From Devosia sp. 2618 (GTDB lineage Bacteria; Pseudomonadota; Alphaproteobacteria; Rhizobiales; Devosiaceae), in assembly GCF_040546815.1 (NCBI RefSeq), contig NZ_JBEPOO010000001.1, forward strand, positions 2,232,001-2,296,000: a stretch of 64,000 nucleotides of DNA, read 5' to 3'. Below the pieces are notes generated by a model. That model had not been told where the DNA came from and did no database searches. It saw nothing but the letters and a program-made list of their open reading frames with translations. Both the position numbers and the translations under genes were made by a program. Shown here in pieces: positions 24,986 to 33,851 of the stretch. Every line of letters starts with the position of its first letter. The first letter of the stretch is position 1.

Positions 24986-26067
24986 GGCGTGGCTCCGTTC
25001 AGTGTTAGTCCAGCGCCGAGCGCGACGCCGTCGAGATCACCGCGATCAAAGGCCAGCGGATAGGCGGCGACCGCATCATCATAAGCCGCCTGGGCGCTAT
25101 CGGCATCCCCCAGCACCAGATAGGCGCGGACGAGTTGTGTCCACTCTTCAATGGTACCGCCCTGCCCGTTCAGGCGTTCGGCAAGGCCGGACACCATCTG
25201 GCCGATCATTTCGGCTTCCTGCGCATTGGTAGGCGAAACGCCGTCGTTCTGAGCGACGGCAAGACCTTCGCGCGCGGCCTGCAGCCAGGGCTCGTCGCCT
25301 GTCGACAGGGCAATGGCTTCCTGCCATGCGGTGATCGCGGCGGGATAGTCGCCGGTGCGGGTCAGGTCGGCCGCGAGGTAAAGCCGGGACATGACGTGTT
25401 TGGGGTCGGCCGCCGCGGCGGAGCGCAGCAATTGCATGGCTTCGGGCGAACCCTGATCGCCAGCGGCAAACATCAGCGCTTCGGCAAGGCTGGTCTGCAG
25501 GTTTGGCGTCGGACCGCTCAGCTCGATGATGCGGCGATAGGCATTGGCTGCGTCCTGGTAGCGGCGCAGCTCAAGATAGGCCGGTGCGATAACAATCCAG
25601 CCGCGCACATCATCGGGCGTGGCGACCAGCTGGGTTTCGATGCGCGCGATGGCCGACTCAAGGTCGATGGACTGGGCTTGGGTTTCAGGGCGATCAGCCA
25701 GCGGCTGGCTGGGCATATTGGGGCTGCCGAGCACGCCATAAAGGCCGAGCGATGTAGCGGCGATCAGCGCCAGACCAGCCAGCAGCGGCACTTGGCCAAA
25801 ACTCGATGTGGTGATCTTTCCGCGCCCGGACACGGCCTTGTCGCGCAGGATTTCGCGGGCCAGCTCGCCCTTGGCAGCGGTCGCTTCGGCCTCGCCGAGC
25901 TTGCCGGCGGCCAAATCGGCATCAATGCCAGCCAGCACAAGGCGAAAATGGCTGTTTGCGTCCTCCATTTCGGGGACAGTTACGTTGACCGCACGGGTGC
26001 CCGCCGCGTAAAAAAGCGCAGCGCAGGCAATGGCGGTAACGGCTATGGCGATAAACCAGAAAAGCAT
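24982..26067 (-). CDS. ccmI: Cytochrome c maturation protein CcmI (CycH)
   Basis: A 361-residue protein with two N-terminal transmembrane helices (about 2-20 and 95-115) flanking a cytoplasmic leucine-zipper-like segment, then a periplasmic TPR domain that holds apocytochrome c for the CcmF/H complex. MLFWFIAIAV is the typical start. It opens the ccm operon and is divergent from the flavoprotein gene at 26191. Confidence 0.92.
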   Translation of the reverse strand: MLFWFIAIAVTAIACAALFYAAGTRAVNVTVPEMEDANSHFRLVLAGIDADLAAGKLGEAEATAAKGELAREILRDKAVSGRGKITTSSFGQVPLLAGLALIAATSLGLYGVLGSPNMPSQPLADRPETQAQSIDLESAIARIETQLVATPDDVRGWIVIAPAYLELRRYQDAANAYRRIIELSGPTPNLQTSLAEALMFAAGDQGSPEAMQLLRSAAAADPKHVMSRLYLAADLTRTGDYPAAITAWQEAIALSTGDEPWLQAAREGLAVAQNDGVSPTNAQEAEMIGQMVSGLAERLNGQGGTIEEWTQLVRAYLVLGDADSAQAAYDDAVAAYPLAFDRGDLDGVALGAGLTLNGATP

Positions 26068-26190
26068 GGGCCCTGAATGCTTGACGCCGACGCGCGGCAA
26101 GAGGAGGTCATCTATAAGCCCAATGCGGCGGAAAACCACCAAAACACACATTGGTGAGGCGGACGCATTGCCACAGGCGCGCTTGGCCGC

Positions 26191-27249
26191 ATGACAGATA
26201 CCCGCATTGACTTCGCCGTTGTCGGCTCGACCACCCTGGCGCGGCTGGTTGCGGGATTGCTGGCCAATGTGCATGGCCGGTCGGTGATTTTTGCCGGGGA
26301 AAGCCAGTCTGGCTACCGGTTACCGCGCTGCGCGGACCTGTCGATTGCCCCGATTACGCGGCCCGAAACCTGGGCGCTGCTGCAAACAACGGCGCCAGAG
26401 ACGAGCAAGCTCATCGCCAAGATCGGCGGGCGGCGGGCGTTGTCGCGGGTTGATCCGGTGCTGTTTGCCGAAAGTGCCGCCGGAAAAGAGGCGCTGTCGC
26501 ACATCCGGCACATGGCGCTGCCCTACCGGCTGGCCGCAGAGCCGGTGCCGCCGAACACGATTGGTGACGGCCGGGACGGATTGCTGTTTCGGGACGCCCT
26601 GGTTTTGCATCGGGCGGTTCTGGAGCCTCGGCTCGATACCTGGCTGACGCAGAACAATGTGCGCCGCATGGCCGAGAGCGAAAGCCTCATCGTGCTGCAT
26701 GATGGTAGCGCGCGGCTCAAAACCAATGACAGCACGCTGGAGATCGGGCAGACGATTCTCGCCGATGACGCGGCGATCATCGAGCATCTGCCGCACGACC
26801 AATGGCCGGCGAATCTGTTGCGCAAGACCGGCAGCACGATCACGACCGAGCCGACCAAACCCATTGCCGCTGCAGTGATGCATCATCTCGATGATGGGCT
26901 GACCCTGACGCAGCAGCGCCAGCGCGGCATCACCGCCATCGGACACGGCGCGCTCGACCCGTTCTCGGCGGCACTTGAGGTTTTGCTGGGGCATGGCCGC
27001 GCCTTTCGGCAAGCCGGGCAATCGAGCTACGACATCGTCACGACCAGTGATGGCGCGCCCGCCGTCGGGCGCGTGCAAGGGATTGGCGCGGATGTATTGG
27101 CAGGCTTCGGGCCGACGGGCGCATTTCTTGCACCAGCCATCGCGCGCTGGCTGAGCGGACGGCCGACGCGCGGCGAAACGCAGTGGTTTGGTGATCGGTT
27201 GGTCGACCGCGCCCAATCTGCGGTTGCCGAATGGGGCGCCCGCTCATGA
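26191..27249 (+). CDS. DAO-like FAD-dependent oxidoreductase with altered nucleotide motif
   Basis: A 352-residue protein. The N-terminal beta-alpha-beta segment reads FAVVGSTTLARLVAGLLA, where FAD enzymes have GxGxxG. The C-terminal part, ending GADVLAGFGPTGAFLAPAIA, matches the closing motif of the D-amino-acid oxidase/glycine oxidase (DAO) family. It is coupled by an ATGA overlap to a SoxA-like gene. The pairing resembles opine oxidase subunits OoxB/OoxA or sarcosine oxidase-type subunits, but the nucleotide-binding motif is eroded. The substrate is unknown; FAD binding may be weakened or lost. Confidence 0.65.
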   Translation: MTDTRIDFAVVGSTTLARLVAGLLANVHGRSVIFAGESQSGYRLPRCADLSIAPITRPETWALLQTTAPETSKLIAKIGGRRALSRVDPVLFAESAAGKEALSHIRHMALPYRLAAEPVPPNTIGDGRDGLLFRDALVLHRAVLEPRLDTWLTQNNVRRMAESESLIVLHDGSARLKTNDSTLEIGQTILADDAAIIEHLPHDQWPANLLRKTGSTITTEPTKPIAAAVMHHLDDGLTLTQQRQRGITAIGHGALDPFSAALEVLLGHGRAFRQAGQSSYDIVTTSDGAPAVGRVQGIGADVLAGFGPTGAFLAPAIARWLSGRPTRGETQWFGDRLVDRAQSAVAEWGARS

Positions 27250-29267
27250 AGGGTCAACCGCACCGCCTGGGCACAGAGACCGGCCATTTACTGCAAGGCA
27301 GCGCTATCCAGCGCGACAAAGCTTTGCACTTTACGTTGGATGGTCGCGCGTTCGAGGGCTTTGAAGGCGACACCGTGCTGAGCGCGATACTGGCTTCGGG
27401 AGTTGATACGGCGGGCAAGCGCGGCGGTTTTCCACTGGCGCTGACTTCCAGACACGCACCCTCTATCGCTCCCGTGACAGATACCCTCGGCGCGCTGCCG
27501 ATGGATCGCACACCGGCAACCGACGGCGCGGACTATGTGACCATCGGGCCCAAACACGCTCATGGCCCTAAGACGCTGTTCCGCGTGCCCAAGCGCTCGC
27601 TCGGAATGGACCTGGACAAGCCAGACGCCCTCCCCCGTCCCTGGCTAGGCCAGCAGGGCATTCCCGGACCGGAAGCCGATCTCGTTGTGGTTGGCGGCGG
27701 GGTTGCTGGCATGTCGGCGGCCATCGCCGCAGCGGAGCGCGGCTTGCGCGTTGTCCTCGCCGAGGCGACGCCGCAACTGGGCGGCACGGCGAGGCTGTTT
27801 GGCACGCGTGATGGCGAAGAGTTGCCCGAGCAGGCGATCGACCGATTGCGTGCGGCGATTGGCACGAGCAGCACCATCACGGTGCTCGCCGCTACCGAGG
27901 TTTTTGCCCTGCGCCCCGGCTATGTCCGGATGCACCGCGTTCGTGTCGACAATGGCGTGCTGGTTGGCGAAGTCCTCAACGTCAAGGCGCGCCACATTGT
28001 GCTGGCGACCGGGGCCATCGAACGCCTGCCGATCTATCCCGGCAACCGGCTGCCCGGCACCGTCGGCGCGATGGAGGCGTTCCAACTCGCGCAGCTTTAT
28101 GGCGTGTGGGGCGGCGGCAATGCGCTGTTCGCGACCAGTGGAAACGCGCCCTATCGGCTGGCGACCATGGCGAAGGACGCCGGGATCGACGTGTTGCGCG
28201 TGATGGATTCTCGCGCCGAGCCCCAATCGCGGTTCATCGACTTTTCCAAGGCCTATGGCATCACCTTCGCGCCCGGCACCGTGGTGGGTTCAGCGTCAAT
28301 CGCCGCGAAAGGTGGGGGCCTCAGCGTCACCCCGCATTTGGGCGTCGAGGGCGTTGAACACGCGGCCACGCCTCTGGCCGCCGACAGATTGGTCGTCAGC
28401 GGCGGCTGGCAGCCAGACCTGTCGCTTTGGCATATGGCAGGCGGCAGCAGTCGCTGGAGCGCCGCACACGCACGCATCGAGCCGACTGCTGGTCCAAGCG
28501 GCATCGTTCTTGCTGGCAGCGCGGCTGGCTGGATCAGCCGTCGCGCCTGTCTGGCCAGCGGACAGGACATCGTTGCCGAACTGATCGGGCACAACCGCTC
28601 TCCCATCGCGGAATGGCTGCTCGACCCGATTTACGAAACCCCGGACGGCCCTGCCCCGATTGGCAATGCGCCCGACGGCGAAAGCGCGCCCACCTATTTC
28701 GGTGATGGCTATCGCTACATTGAGCGCCCGCGGAGTGTGGCGAGCCGCTGGCCGGGCTGGATACCATTTGCCCCAAAACCCGCCGGCTGGTCGCTGGCCG
28801 ACATGCCGCAACCGCTCGACATTGCCGATGTCGCCGCTGGCGTCCAACTCGGAGCCATCTCTCAAGCCAGCGCAGGCATTGTGGCGCAAGAGCGCGTGGC
28901 CATGGTGACGATTGAGGGCGAAGCTCCAGTCGCGCCAAACACTTCCGACGAAACGCCGCTGCTGCCGCCGTACCTGGCCGGTCGCTATCCGCTGGCCAAG
29001 CTTTGGGTGGTGGCGCCGGAGGAGAAACGTGCGCTGCAAATAGGCACGCTGATCTATCGCAGCGTTGACCAGACCGATCCGCTGAAGGCGGTCGGCGTGG
29101 TGCTGCGTGCCTTTGGCGATGTCACCGTCGCCTTGGTCGACGGCTCGGCTAACCAGCGCTTCACCGTACGCGAACCCGGCAAGGCCGTGACGATCAAGAT
29201 CGTTGAACCCTATGCGGATGAGACGGCGCTAGGCGCGCCGCTCGGCAGCGGCGCGGGCCCGCCTTAG
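27246..29267 (+). CDS. SoxA/OoxA-like flavoprotein lacking a full folate-binding domain
   Basis: A 673-residue protein. Residues about 15-60 follow the Fer2_4 fold of sarcosine oxidase alpha (FEGFEGDTVLSAILASGV) but have no cluster cysteines. Residues about 145-470 are a pyridine nucleotide-disulphide oxidoreductase domain (VVVGGGVAGMSAA near 147; IVLATGAIERLP). The tail (about 555-673) ends with a short barrel-like piece resembling the end of a GcvT domain, but the main aminomethyltransferase part expected in SoxA is missing, and there is no Cys-rich BFD domain as in OoxA. It probably forms a complex with the upstream DAO-like protein. Its 3' end overlaps the convergent gene by 39 bases. Confidence 0.7.
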   Translation: MKGQPHRLGTETGHLLQGSAIQRDKALHFTLDGRAFEGFEGDTVLSAILASGVDTAGKRGGFPLALTSRHAPSIAPVTDTLGALPMDRTPATDGADYVTIGPKHAHGPKTLFRVPKRSLGMDLDKPDALPRPWLGQQGIPGPEADLVVVGGGVAGMSAAIAAAERGLRVVLAEATPQLGGTARLFGTRDGEELPEQAIDRLRAAIGTSSTITVLAATEVFALRPGYVRMHRVRVDNGVLVGEVLNVKARHIVLATGAIERLPIYPGNRLPGTVGAMEAFQLAQLYGVWGGGNALFATSGNAPYRLATMAKDAGIDVLRVMDSRAEPQSRFIDFSKAYGITFAPGTVVGSASIAAKGGGLSVTPHLGVEGVEHAATPLAADRLVVSGGWQPDLSLWHMAGGSSRWSAAHARIEPTAGPSGIVLAGSAAGWISRRACLASGQDIVAELIGHNRSPIAEWLLDPIYETPDGPAPIGNAPDGESAPTYFGDGYRYIERPRSVASRWPGWIPFAPKPAGWSLADMPQPLDIADVAAGVQLGAISQASAGIVAQERVAMVTIEGEAPVAPNTSDETPLLPPYLAGRYPLAKLWVVAPEEKRALQIGTLIYRSVDQTDPLKAVGVVLRAFGDVTVALVDGSANQRFTVREPGKAVTIKIVEPYADETALGAPLGSGAGPP

Positions 29268-30437
29268 TGTATCGGCATATTCGGGATTGAAGCGGATTTC
29301 GGCCATCTTGATGCCCGCGTCGAGACGGGCGCCAATGATGGCGTCACCGGGATGCTGCCGCACCAGATCGAGATTGCGCTGCAAATGCAGTTCAAGCGCC
29401 TGACCCGACTGGCTCCAGGCCTGATCGAACATGGCGTTCAGCGCCAGCGAGTCGCGGCATTCGCGGATCGTGGCCATCAGGTAGACGCCGTTGACCGCTG
29501 CCAAAATGCGATCATTGTCGAGCCGATCACTGCCCTCGCGACCCCGGCGCATGGCCTGATTGATATCGGGCACTACATCGCGCAAGCGTGGTTCGATCCG
29601 GTCTGACACCTGCTTGGTCGCGCCAGCCAGAATGGTGGCCCAGCGGCTGCCACGGGCAAATTCGATATAGCCGGAAAGCGCACGCACCAGTCGGTGGAAC
29701 CGGTCGAGGCAACGGCAGATCAGGTCGATATCGGCGAAGGGTCCGGTGGGCTGCAGCACGTGCAACTGGTTCTGGGCGTGCGCCAGCATGGCTTCAACGA
29801 CCGGAGAAAATCCCATGCGCTGCACGGCGGCTTCGCTCGAATTGCCGGACAGTTTGACGATGGCTGCAACGATCCGCGTCGGATTGGCCACATAGCCTAT
29901 CGCCGCCTGAAACAGCAGCGAGGCCAGCGCCTGATCCTTGAGCGGCATGGACTGCAGGGCCGTGGCCAGCGCGGCATCATCGGCAGTGGTGTTCAGCGCT
30001 TTGCCAAAGGCCTGCGCCTTGCCCAACAGGGCCCGACTTCGCAGCGCCATGATGATGACGGGGATGGCGTCGCGCGCTTCGCTGCTGCCGAGGGCAGCGC
30101 GCAGGCGGCGATTGTTTTCCTGATCCTTGGCAGCAGAGTCGAGGCTGGCATTCATGCGCGACAAAATCTGCGGCATGATCTGCTCGAGCTCGGCGGCGGT
30201 CACTTTGCCGCCGGCGGCGGTTTCCGGATCGATGAGATCGGGGCACAGGTCGCGATAGACCCAGATCCAGCCGTGCTCGGCATTATCATGCGAGATCGAG
30301 CCCGCCAGTTGAAACGGCGTAGCATCGCGAACGGTAACGGCATCAATCAAACCGGCGAATGGCTTGAGGTTGACACGTCCCGTCCGTCGGGCTGCGGTAG
30401 AGACCGGCAGGTCAGATTTATTGGCGACTTGGGACAT
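29229..30437 (-). CDS. Conserved protein of unknown function
   Basis: A 402-residue soluble, mostly helical protein with no signal peptide. I do not recognise a domain. ATG at 30437 is preferred to a TTG at 30470, because a 10-base inverted repeat lies in between and is more likely to be regulatory than coding. The C-terminal part is rich in Arg/Ala. It faces the flavoenzyme operon tail to tail, with overlapping ends. Confidence 0.6.
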   Translation of the reverse strand: MSQVANKSDLPVSTAARRTGRVNLKPFAGLIDAVTVRDATPFQLAGSISHDNAEHGWIWVYRDLCPDLIDPETAAGGKVTAAELEQIMPQILSRMNASLDSAAKDQENNRRLRAALGSSEARDAIPVIIMALRSRALLGKAQAFGKALNTTADDAALATALQSMPLKDQALASLLFQAAIGYVANPTRIVAAIVKLSGNSSEAAVQRMGFSPVVEAMLAHAQNQLHVLQPTGPFADIDLICRCLDRFHRLVRALSGYIEFARGSRWATILAGATKQVSDRIEPRLRDVVPDINQAMRRGREGSDRLDNDRILAAVNGVYLMATIRECRDSLALNAMFDQAWSQSGQALELHLQRNLDLVRQHPGDAIIGARLDAGIKMAEIRFNPEYADTLRRARAAAERRA

Positions 30438-30447
30438 CAACGCTGAA

Positions 30448-30480
30448 GGTTTGGAATGCGGTGATTCCAAACCTATAGGT
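30448..30480. promoter_or_regulatory. Two adjacent palindromes upstream of the unknown gene
   Basis: GGTTTGGAAT (30448-30457) and ATTCCAAACC (30464-30473) are perfect 10-base arms with a 6-base spacer. The overlapping ACCTATAGGT (30471-30480) is itself a perfect palindrome. They start 11 bases before the ATG at 30437. The likeliest reading is an operator, possibly autoregulatory; a leader hairpin sequestering the start is the alternative. Confidence 0.5.
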
Positions 30481-30520
30481 CGTTGGTAAACAATCCTTAT
30501 CCGGGTTTAGACGGATTCGA

Positions 30521-30997
30521 TTAAGCGGCGCCCTGCACCACGGCCCAGTTGCCGTTCTGCTCGCGGCAGGCAGTGCCCTTCTTGACGAAGTCCTGGCCCT
30601 TGGCCTTCACCGTATGCGTGAAGTCGCGGCAATCGAGATTGTTGACGCGCACATAAGGGCCAACGGCAACCGAACCAGTCGTGCCGGCATCGCCAGTCCA
30701 CTGGCGCGGTGCGCCCGGGCGGCCAAACTGCAGAGCGTAGTACTGGGCGCTATTGGCTTCAGCCGAATCCTTGGCGGACATGGCGTTGAGCGCCGCCGCA
30801 TCGACAAAGCCATTCGACACATTGGTGGTCAGCATGGCCGTCTGGGTGGTCTGGGCGGGCGTCGGCACCATTGGCTGGGCAAACACAGGCGTCGCCGTCA
30901 CTACCGGGGCCTGCACAACCTGGGTCGTACCGGTGCTGGAACATGCAGCCAGTGTCAGGGCAATAAGCGGGGTAGCAAGAAGGGCGATGCGATTCAT
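30521..30997 (-). CDS. Small lipoprotein, RT0821/Lpp0805-like surface protein
   Basis: A 158-residue protein with a lipoprotein signal peptide and lipobox LAAC (Cys19), so probably lipid-anchored and outer-membrane sorted. The C-terminal half (about 110-158) reads CRDFTHTVKAKGQDFVKKGT then ACREQNGNWAVV. This matches the two-cysteine C-terminal motif of the RT0821/Lpp0805 surface protein family. A low-complexity Val/Thr/Gln/Pro linker (about 24-55) follows the anchor. It is upstream of the unknown gene on the same strand and follows the two-component genes. Confidence 0.75.
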   Translation of the reverse strand: MNRIALLATPLIALTLAACSSTGTTQVVQAPVVTATPVFAQPMVPTPAQTTQTAMLTTNVSNGFVDAAALNAMSAKDSAEANSAQYYALQFGRPGAPRQWTGDAGTTGSVAVGPYVRVNNLDCRDFTHTVKAKGQDFVKKGTACREQNGNWAVVQGAA

Positions 30998-31057
30998 GTG
31001 GTGCGTTCTCGTGGTCGTTACAAAAGGCTCTTGTTGTCGTAATGCGGCGAAAGTGCG

Positions 31058-32434
31058 TCAGGTTGCATTTGGTCGCGCCATACTGCCCAATCGGGCGGTC
31101 GGAAGCCGCAATTCCACCGAAAGTCCGCCCAAAGCAGATCGTTTCAGCGCCAGACTACCCCCGTACACATCTACCAGTTCCTTGACGATATCGAGCCCCA
31201 ACCCGGTTCCGGGCGTTTTCTCATCGAGTCTGACACCGCGACGCAACACTTTCTGGGCGTCATCCTCGCTCAGGCCAGGTCCATTGTCGTCAATCCGGAT
31301 CAGCAGCATGTTGCCGCTCTCGATGCGCTCGCTGGACAGCCGCACCCCCACCTGCCCCTTGGACCACTTGCAGGCATTGTCGAGCAGATTGCCCGCCATT
31401 TCCTCGAAATCCGCCTCATCCCCCCGGAACCAAGGCAGCGATGCGTCGGGGCGTTGGAAGGCGATGGTGACGTCCGGGTGGATCTTGCGCATGACCCGCG
31501 TCAGCCGCAGCATGATCATGGTCGGATCGGCCTTTTTGCCGACCACCGAGGTTCGGGCCGCAAGCCGCGCACGCTCGAGATAGGTGGAAACCATCGTGCT
31601 CATCTTCTCGCTTTCGGCGAGAACAACATCGGCCAGCGCGCCCTTCTTGGAGGCGGCCTCGTTGCGCAGCACGGCGATGGGCGTCTTGAGCCCATGCGCC
31701 AGATTGCCCACCTGGTTGCGCGCTCGCTCGATGATCTGGGCATTGGAGCGCAGCAGCTCGTTGACCTCCTCGGCCAAGGGCGCAATTTCTCTGGGATAAG
31801 TGCCTGTAATCGAAACGCTTTCGCCCTCGCGCACACTTTCGATGGCGGCACTCAGCCGATCAATCGGCCGCATGGCAAAGCGCGCGACGATGGCGCTCAT
31901 GATGGCCAACATGACGCCCACCGCGCCAAGCACGATGAAGGTTTGCCCACGGAAATCCTGCACCAGTTCGAGGATTTCGCTGAGATTGCCGGTGACGATG
32001 ATCTGATAGGTGGTCGGCGCCACGGTCACGGTGCGTTCGACGACCCTCATTTCAGTGCCGAAGGTGTCGTGCATCACGGCGGTCCGGCGACCCTGCGCGT
32101 CAGCTGTGCCGGTCAGCGATGGCAGATCGATGCCCACCACCGAGGTCGAGAGGTTGTAGAGCGTGCCATTGGCATCGCGGATCGCCCAATACCAACCCGA
32201 GCGGGGCCGGTCAAAGCGCGGATCGGTCAGCGAAATCTCGTCGCTCTGCGGCTCACCCGCCTCCAGCAATGCGCCGGTCAGGCTTTCGACGTGGAAATTG
32301 AGGGTTTCGGTCAGCGACGTGTCGAGCGCCCGCGAATAGAGATCGGTCAGCAAAAAGCCCGTCGCGACCAGCGCAACGATCAGCCAGCCGGCCGATAACC
32401 AAAACAGCGATGCGGCGATTGAGCCTTTTCTCAT
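31058..32434 (-). CDS. Sensor histidine kinase, FeuQ/PhoQ-like
   Basis: A 458-residue kinase: transmembrane helix about 8-30, periplasmic domain about 31-165 rich in acidic residues, helix about 166-190, HAMP, HisKA with His247 in NLAHGLKTPIAVL, and HATPase_c (NLLDNACKWS, DNGPGL, GTGLGL). The NLAHGLKTP H-box is that of PhoQ and rhizobial FeuQ. FeuPQ controls envelope-related functions such as periplasmic glucan export in Sinorhizobium; the same role here is inference. Its regulator is encoded upstream at 32609-33268, separated by a repeat. Confidence 0.88.
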   Translation of the reverse strand: MRKGSIAASLFWLSAGWLIVALVATGFLLTDLYSRALDTSLTETLNFHVESLTGALLEAGEPQSDEISLTDPRFDRPRSGWYWAIRDANGTLYNLSTSVVGIDLPSLTGTADAQGRRTAVMHDTFGTEMRVVERTVTVAPTTYQIIVTGNLSEILELVQDFRGQTFIVLGAVGVMLAIMSAIVARFAMRPIDRLSAAIESVREGESVSITGTYPREIAPLAEEVNELLRSNAQIIERARNQVGNLAHGLKTPIAVLRNEAASKKGALADVVLAESEKMSTMVSTYLERARLAARTSVVGKKADPTMIMLRLTRVMRKIHPDVTIAFQRPDASLPWFRGDEADFEEMAGNLLDNACKWSKGQVGVRLSSERIESGNMLLIRIDDNGPGLSEDDAQKVLRRGVRLDEKTPGTGLGLDIVKELVDVYGGSLALKRSALGGLSVELRLPTARLGSMARPNAT

Positions 32435-32438
32435 TCTT

Positions 32439-32569
32439 CACCTCTCCCTTGGGGGGAGAGGTCGGCGCATAGCGCCCGGTGAGGGGGACTTTTCTTGATG
32501 CTGCGCGTGGGGAAGGTCCCCTCACCCAAGCAAAGACGGTCGACCTCTCCCCCGAAGGGGGAGGTGCTC
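32439..32569. repeat. Palindromic intergenic repeat pair between kinase and regulator genes
   Basis: Two palindromes of the CACCTCTCCC-TT-GGGG-GAGAGG type in opposite orientation (32439-32488 and 32518-32569), linked by a CCGGTGAGGGGGAC / GTCCCCTCACCC pair. The family recurs within the gene transfer agent cluster. It splits the regulator-kinase operon with a potential large RNA hairpin. Confidence 0.75.
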
Positions 32570-32608
32570 AGGCTCCAACAGTCGGAATGCATGCCCGTCA
32601 TCGGGCGC

Positions 32609-33268
32609 TTAATCCTCGGCGATCTGGTAGCCCAGTCCACGCACGGTCTGGATGCAGTCATCCGGCAGCTTCTTGCGCAGGCGGCCAACAAACACTTCGA
32701 TCGTGTTGCTGTCGCGGTCGAAATCCTGATCGTAGAGATGCTCGGTCAGTTCCGTGCGGGAAATGACCTTGCCCTTGTGGTGCATCAGATAGCTCAGCAG
32801 TCGCAATTCGTGGCTGGTCAGCTTCACCGACTGGCCATCGACAGTCACTTTGCCGGAGCGCGAATCCAGCCGCACCGAACCCGAGACGATTTCGTTGGAC
32901 GCCAGGCCAGCGGCGCGGCGCACCAGCGCACGGATGCGGGCCAGCACCTCTTCCATGTGAAATGGCTTGGCGACATAGTCGTCGGCGCCGGCGTCGATGC
33001 CCTGCACCTTGTCGCTCCAGCGGTCACGGGCTGTCAGTAGCAGCACCGGCGTGGTCTTGCCGGCGCGGCGCCATTCTTCGAGCACCGACAGGCCGTCCAT
33101 GCGTGGCAGGCCGATATCGAGCACGACGGCATCATAGGGTTCGGTATCGCCGAGGAAGTGTCCCTCCTCGCCGTCAAAGGCCACGTCCACCGCATATCCG
33201 GCTTCCGTCAGCGCTTCCTTGAGCTGCCGGTTAAGATTGGTATCGTCTTCGACAACAAGAATGCGCAT
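32609..33268 (-). CDS. OmpR-type response regulator, FeuP/PhoP-like
   Basis: A 219-residue regulator with receiver domain (Asp51, acidic residues Glu7-Asp8-Asp9) and a winged helix (about 125-217). ELRLLSYLMHHKGKVISRTE is the typical OmpR-class segment. Partner of the kinase at 31058. The assignment to the FeuP branch rests on the neighbouring kinase's H-box. Confidence 0.9.
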   Translation of the reverse strand: MRILVVEDDTNLNRQLKEALTEAGYAVDVAFDGEEGHFLGDTEPYDAVVLDIGLPRMDGLSVLEEWRRAGKTTPVLLLTARDRWSDKVQGIDAGADDYVAKPFHMEEVLARIRALVRRAAGLASNEIVSGSVRLDSRSGKVTVDGQSVKLTSHELRLLSYLMHHKGKVISRTELTEHLYDQDFDRDSNTIEVFVGRLRKKLPDDCIQTVRGLGYQIAED

Positions 33269-33297
33269 ATCCGGACCCCCGCCGATTCGCCTTCACG

Positions 33298-33591
33298 CTA
33301 TTGTGCGCTGACCGTCAGGTTTTGCGCAGTGCCATCCGAACTCAATACACCGACGATCCAGACGTAGCGACCATTTTGCTCGCACAGGCGATAGTTCAAA
33401 ACCTGATCGACACTATAGCCTGCGGCCGCCACGGCGTCATACTGGCTCATGATCTGGCCCTGATTGATCAGCGCCTGAATTTCCGCAGAGCTGTCGATGC
33501 ACGCCTGCGCACTGGCAGAACCGGTGGCGGCCGTGCCAATCGCAAAAGCGACAGCGATCGGGAGAAGAAATTTCATGGTCAAGGTTTTCAT
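33298..33591 (-). CDS. Small exported protein of unknown function
   Basis: A 97-residue protein with a clear Sec signal peptide ending SASAQA, leaving a mature part of about 68 residues. Two cysteines (in QACIDSS and YRLCEQNG) could form a periplasmic disulphide. It is 29 bases upstream of the regulator gene on the same strand, so it may be co-expressed with the two-component system and act as its periplasmic partner or target. Function unknown. Confidence 0.7.
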   Translation of the reverse strand: MKTLTMKFLLPIAVAFAIGTAATGSASAQACIDSSAEIQALINQGQIMSQYDAVAAAGYSVDQVLNYRLCEQNGRYVWIVGVLSSDGTAQNLTVSAQ

Positions 33592-33633
33592 GAGAGCAAC
33601 TTAGGGCAGCGTTGCTGAATGGGACATGAATAA

Positions 33634-33659
33634 GGCAAAGATGTCAAAATCCCTTTGCC
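33634..33659 (-). terminator. Stem-loop after the gene transfer agent cluster
   Basis: On the minus strand GGCAAAG and CTTTGCC (7 bases each) enclose a 12-base loop and are followed by TTATTC. It starts 7 bases after the endolysin stop, a fitting place to end the cluster's transcript. The stem is short, so termination may be partial. TTGACA inside the loop could be a -35 element for the small exported protein gene. Confidence 0.45.
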
Positions 33660-33665
33660 CAAAGC

Positions 33666-33851
33666 TCATGCACGACCGATATCCCCCTTGAGCCCCTTAC
33701 GCAAGAACAGCACGGCAAGTGCCTCCATAATCAGGTGCCCGGCCGAGCTGCCATCGAGTGCCGGAAGGTCGATCCCCAGCAGCTGCGCTACGCCCGCCAG
33801 TAGCATCAGGGCGGCGACGATATAGGTTTTGTATCCGCTCAATAGGGCCAT
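33666..33851 (-). CDS. Nested holin-like small membrane protein (in-frame internal start)
   Basis: A 61-residue product from an ATG at 33851, in the same frame as the endolysin. AAGGAG at 33859-33864 lies exactly 7 bases upstream, the best-placed ribosome site in the cluster. Two hydrophobic segments (about 8-28 and 37-51) end in RKGLKGDIGRA, a charged tail as in small holins. MALLSGYKTYIVAALMLL resembles short phage membrane proteins often placed beside endolysins. It may form membrane lesions for the endolysin. Whether it is made separately, as the fused tail, or both is not decided by sequence. Confidence 0.5.
   Translation of the reverse strand: MALLSGYKTYIVAALMLLAGVAQLLGIDLPALDGSSAGHLIMEALAVLFLRKGLKGDIGRA

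Noticed and set aside
32439..32569. The palindromic repeats as insertion sequences.
   Set aside because: They have no transposase gene and no target-site duplications that I can see; they fit short REP-type elements.
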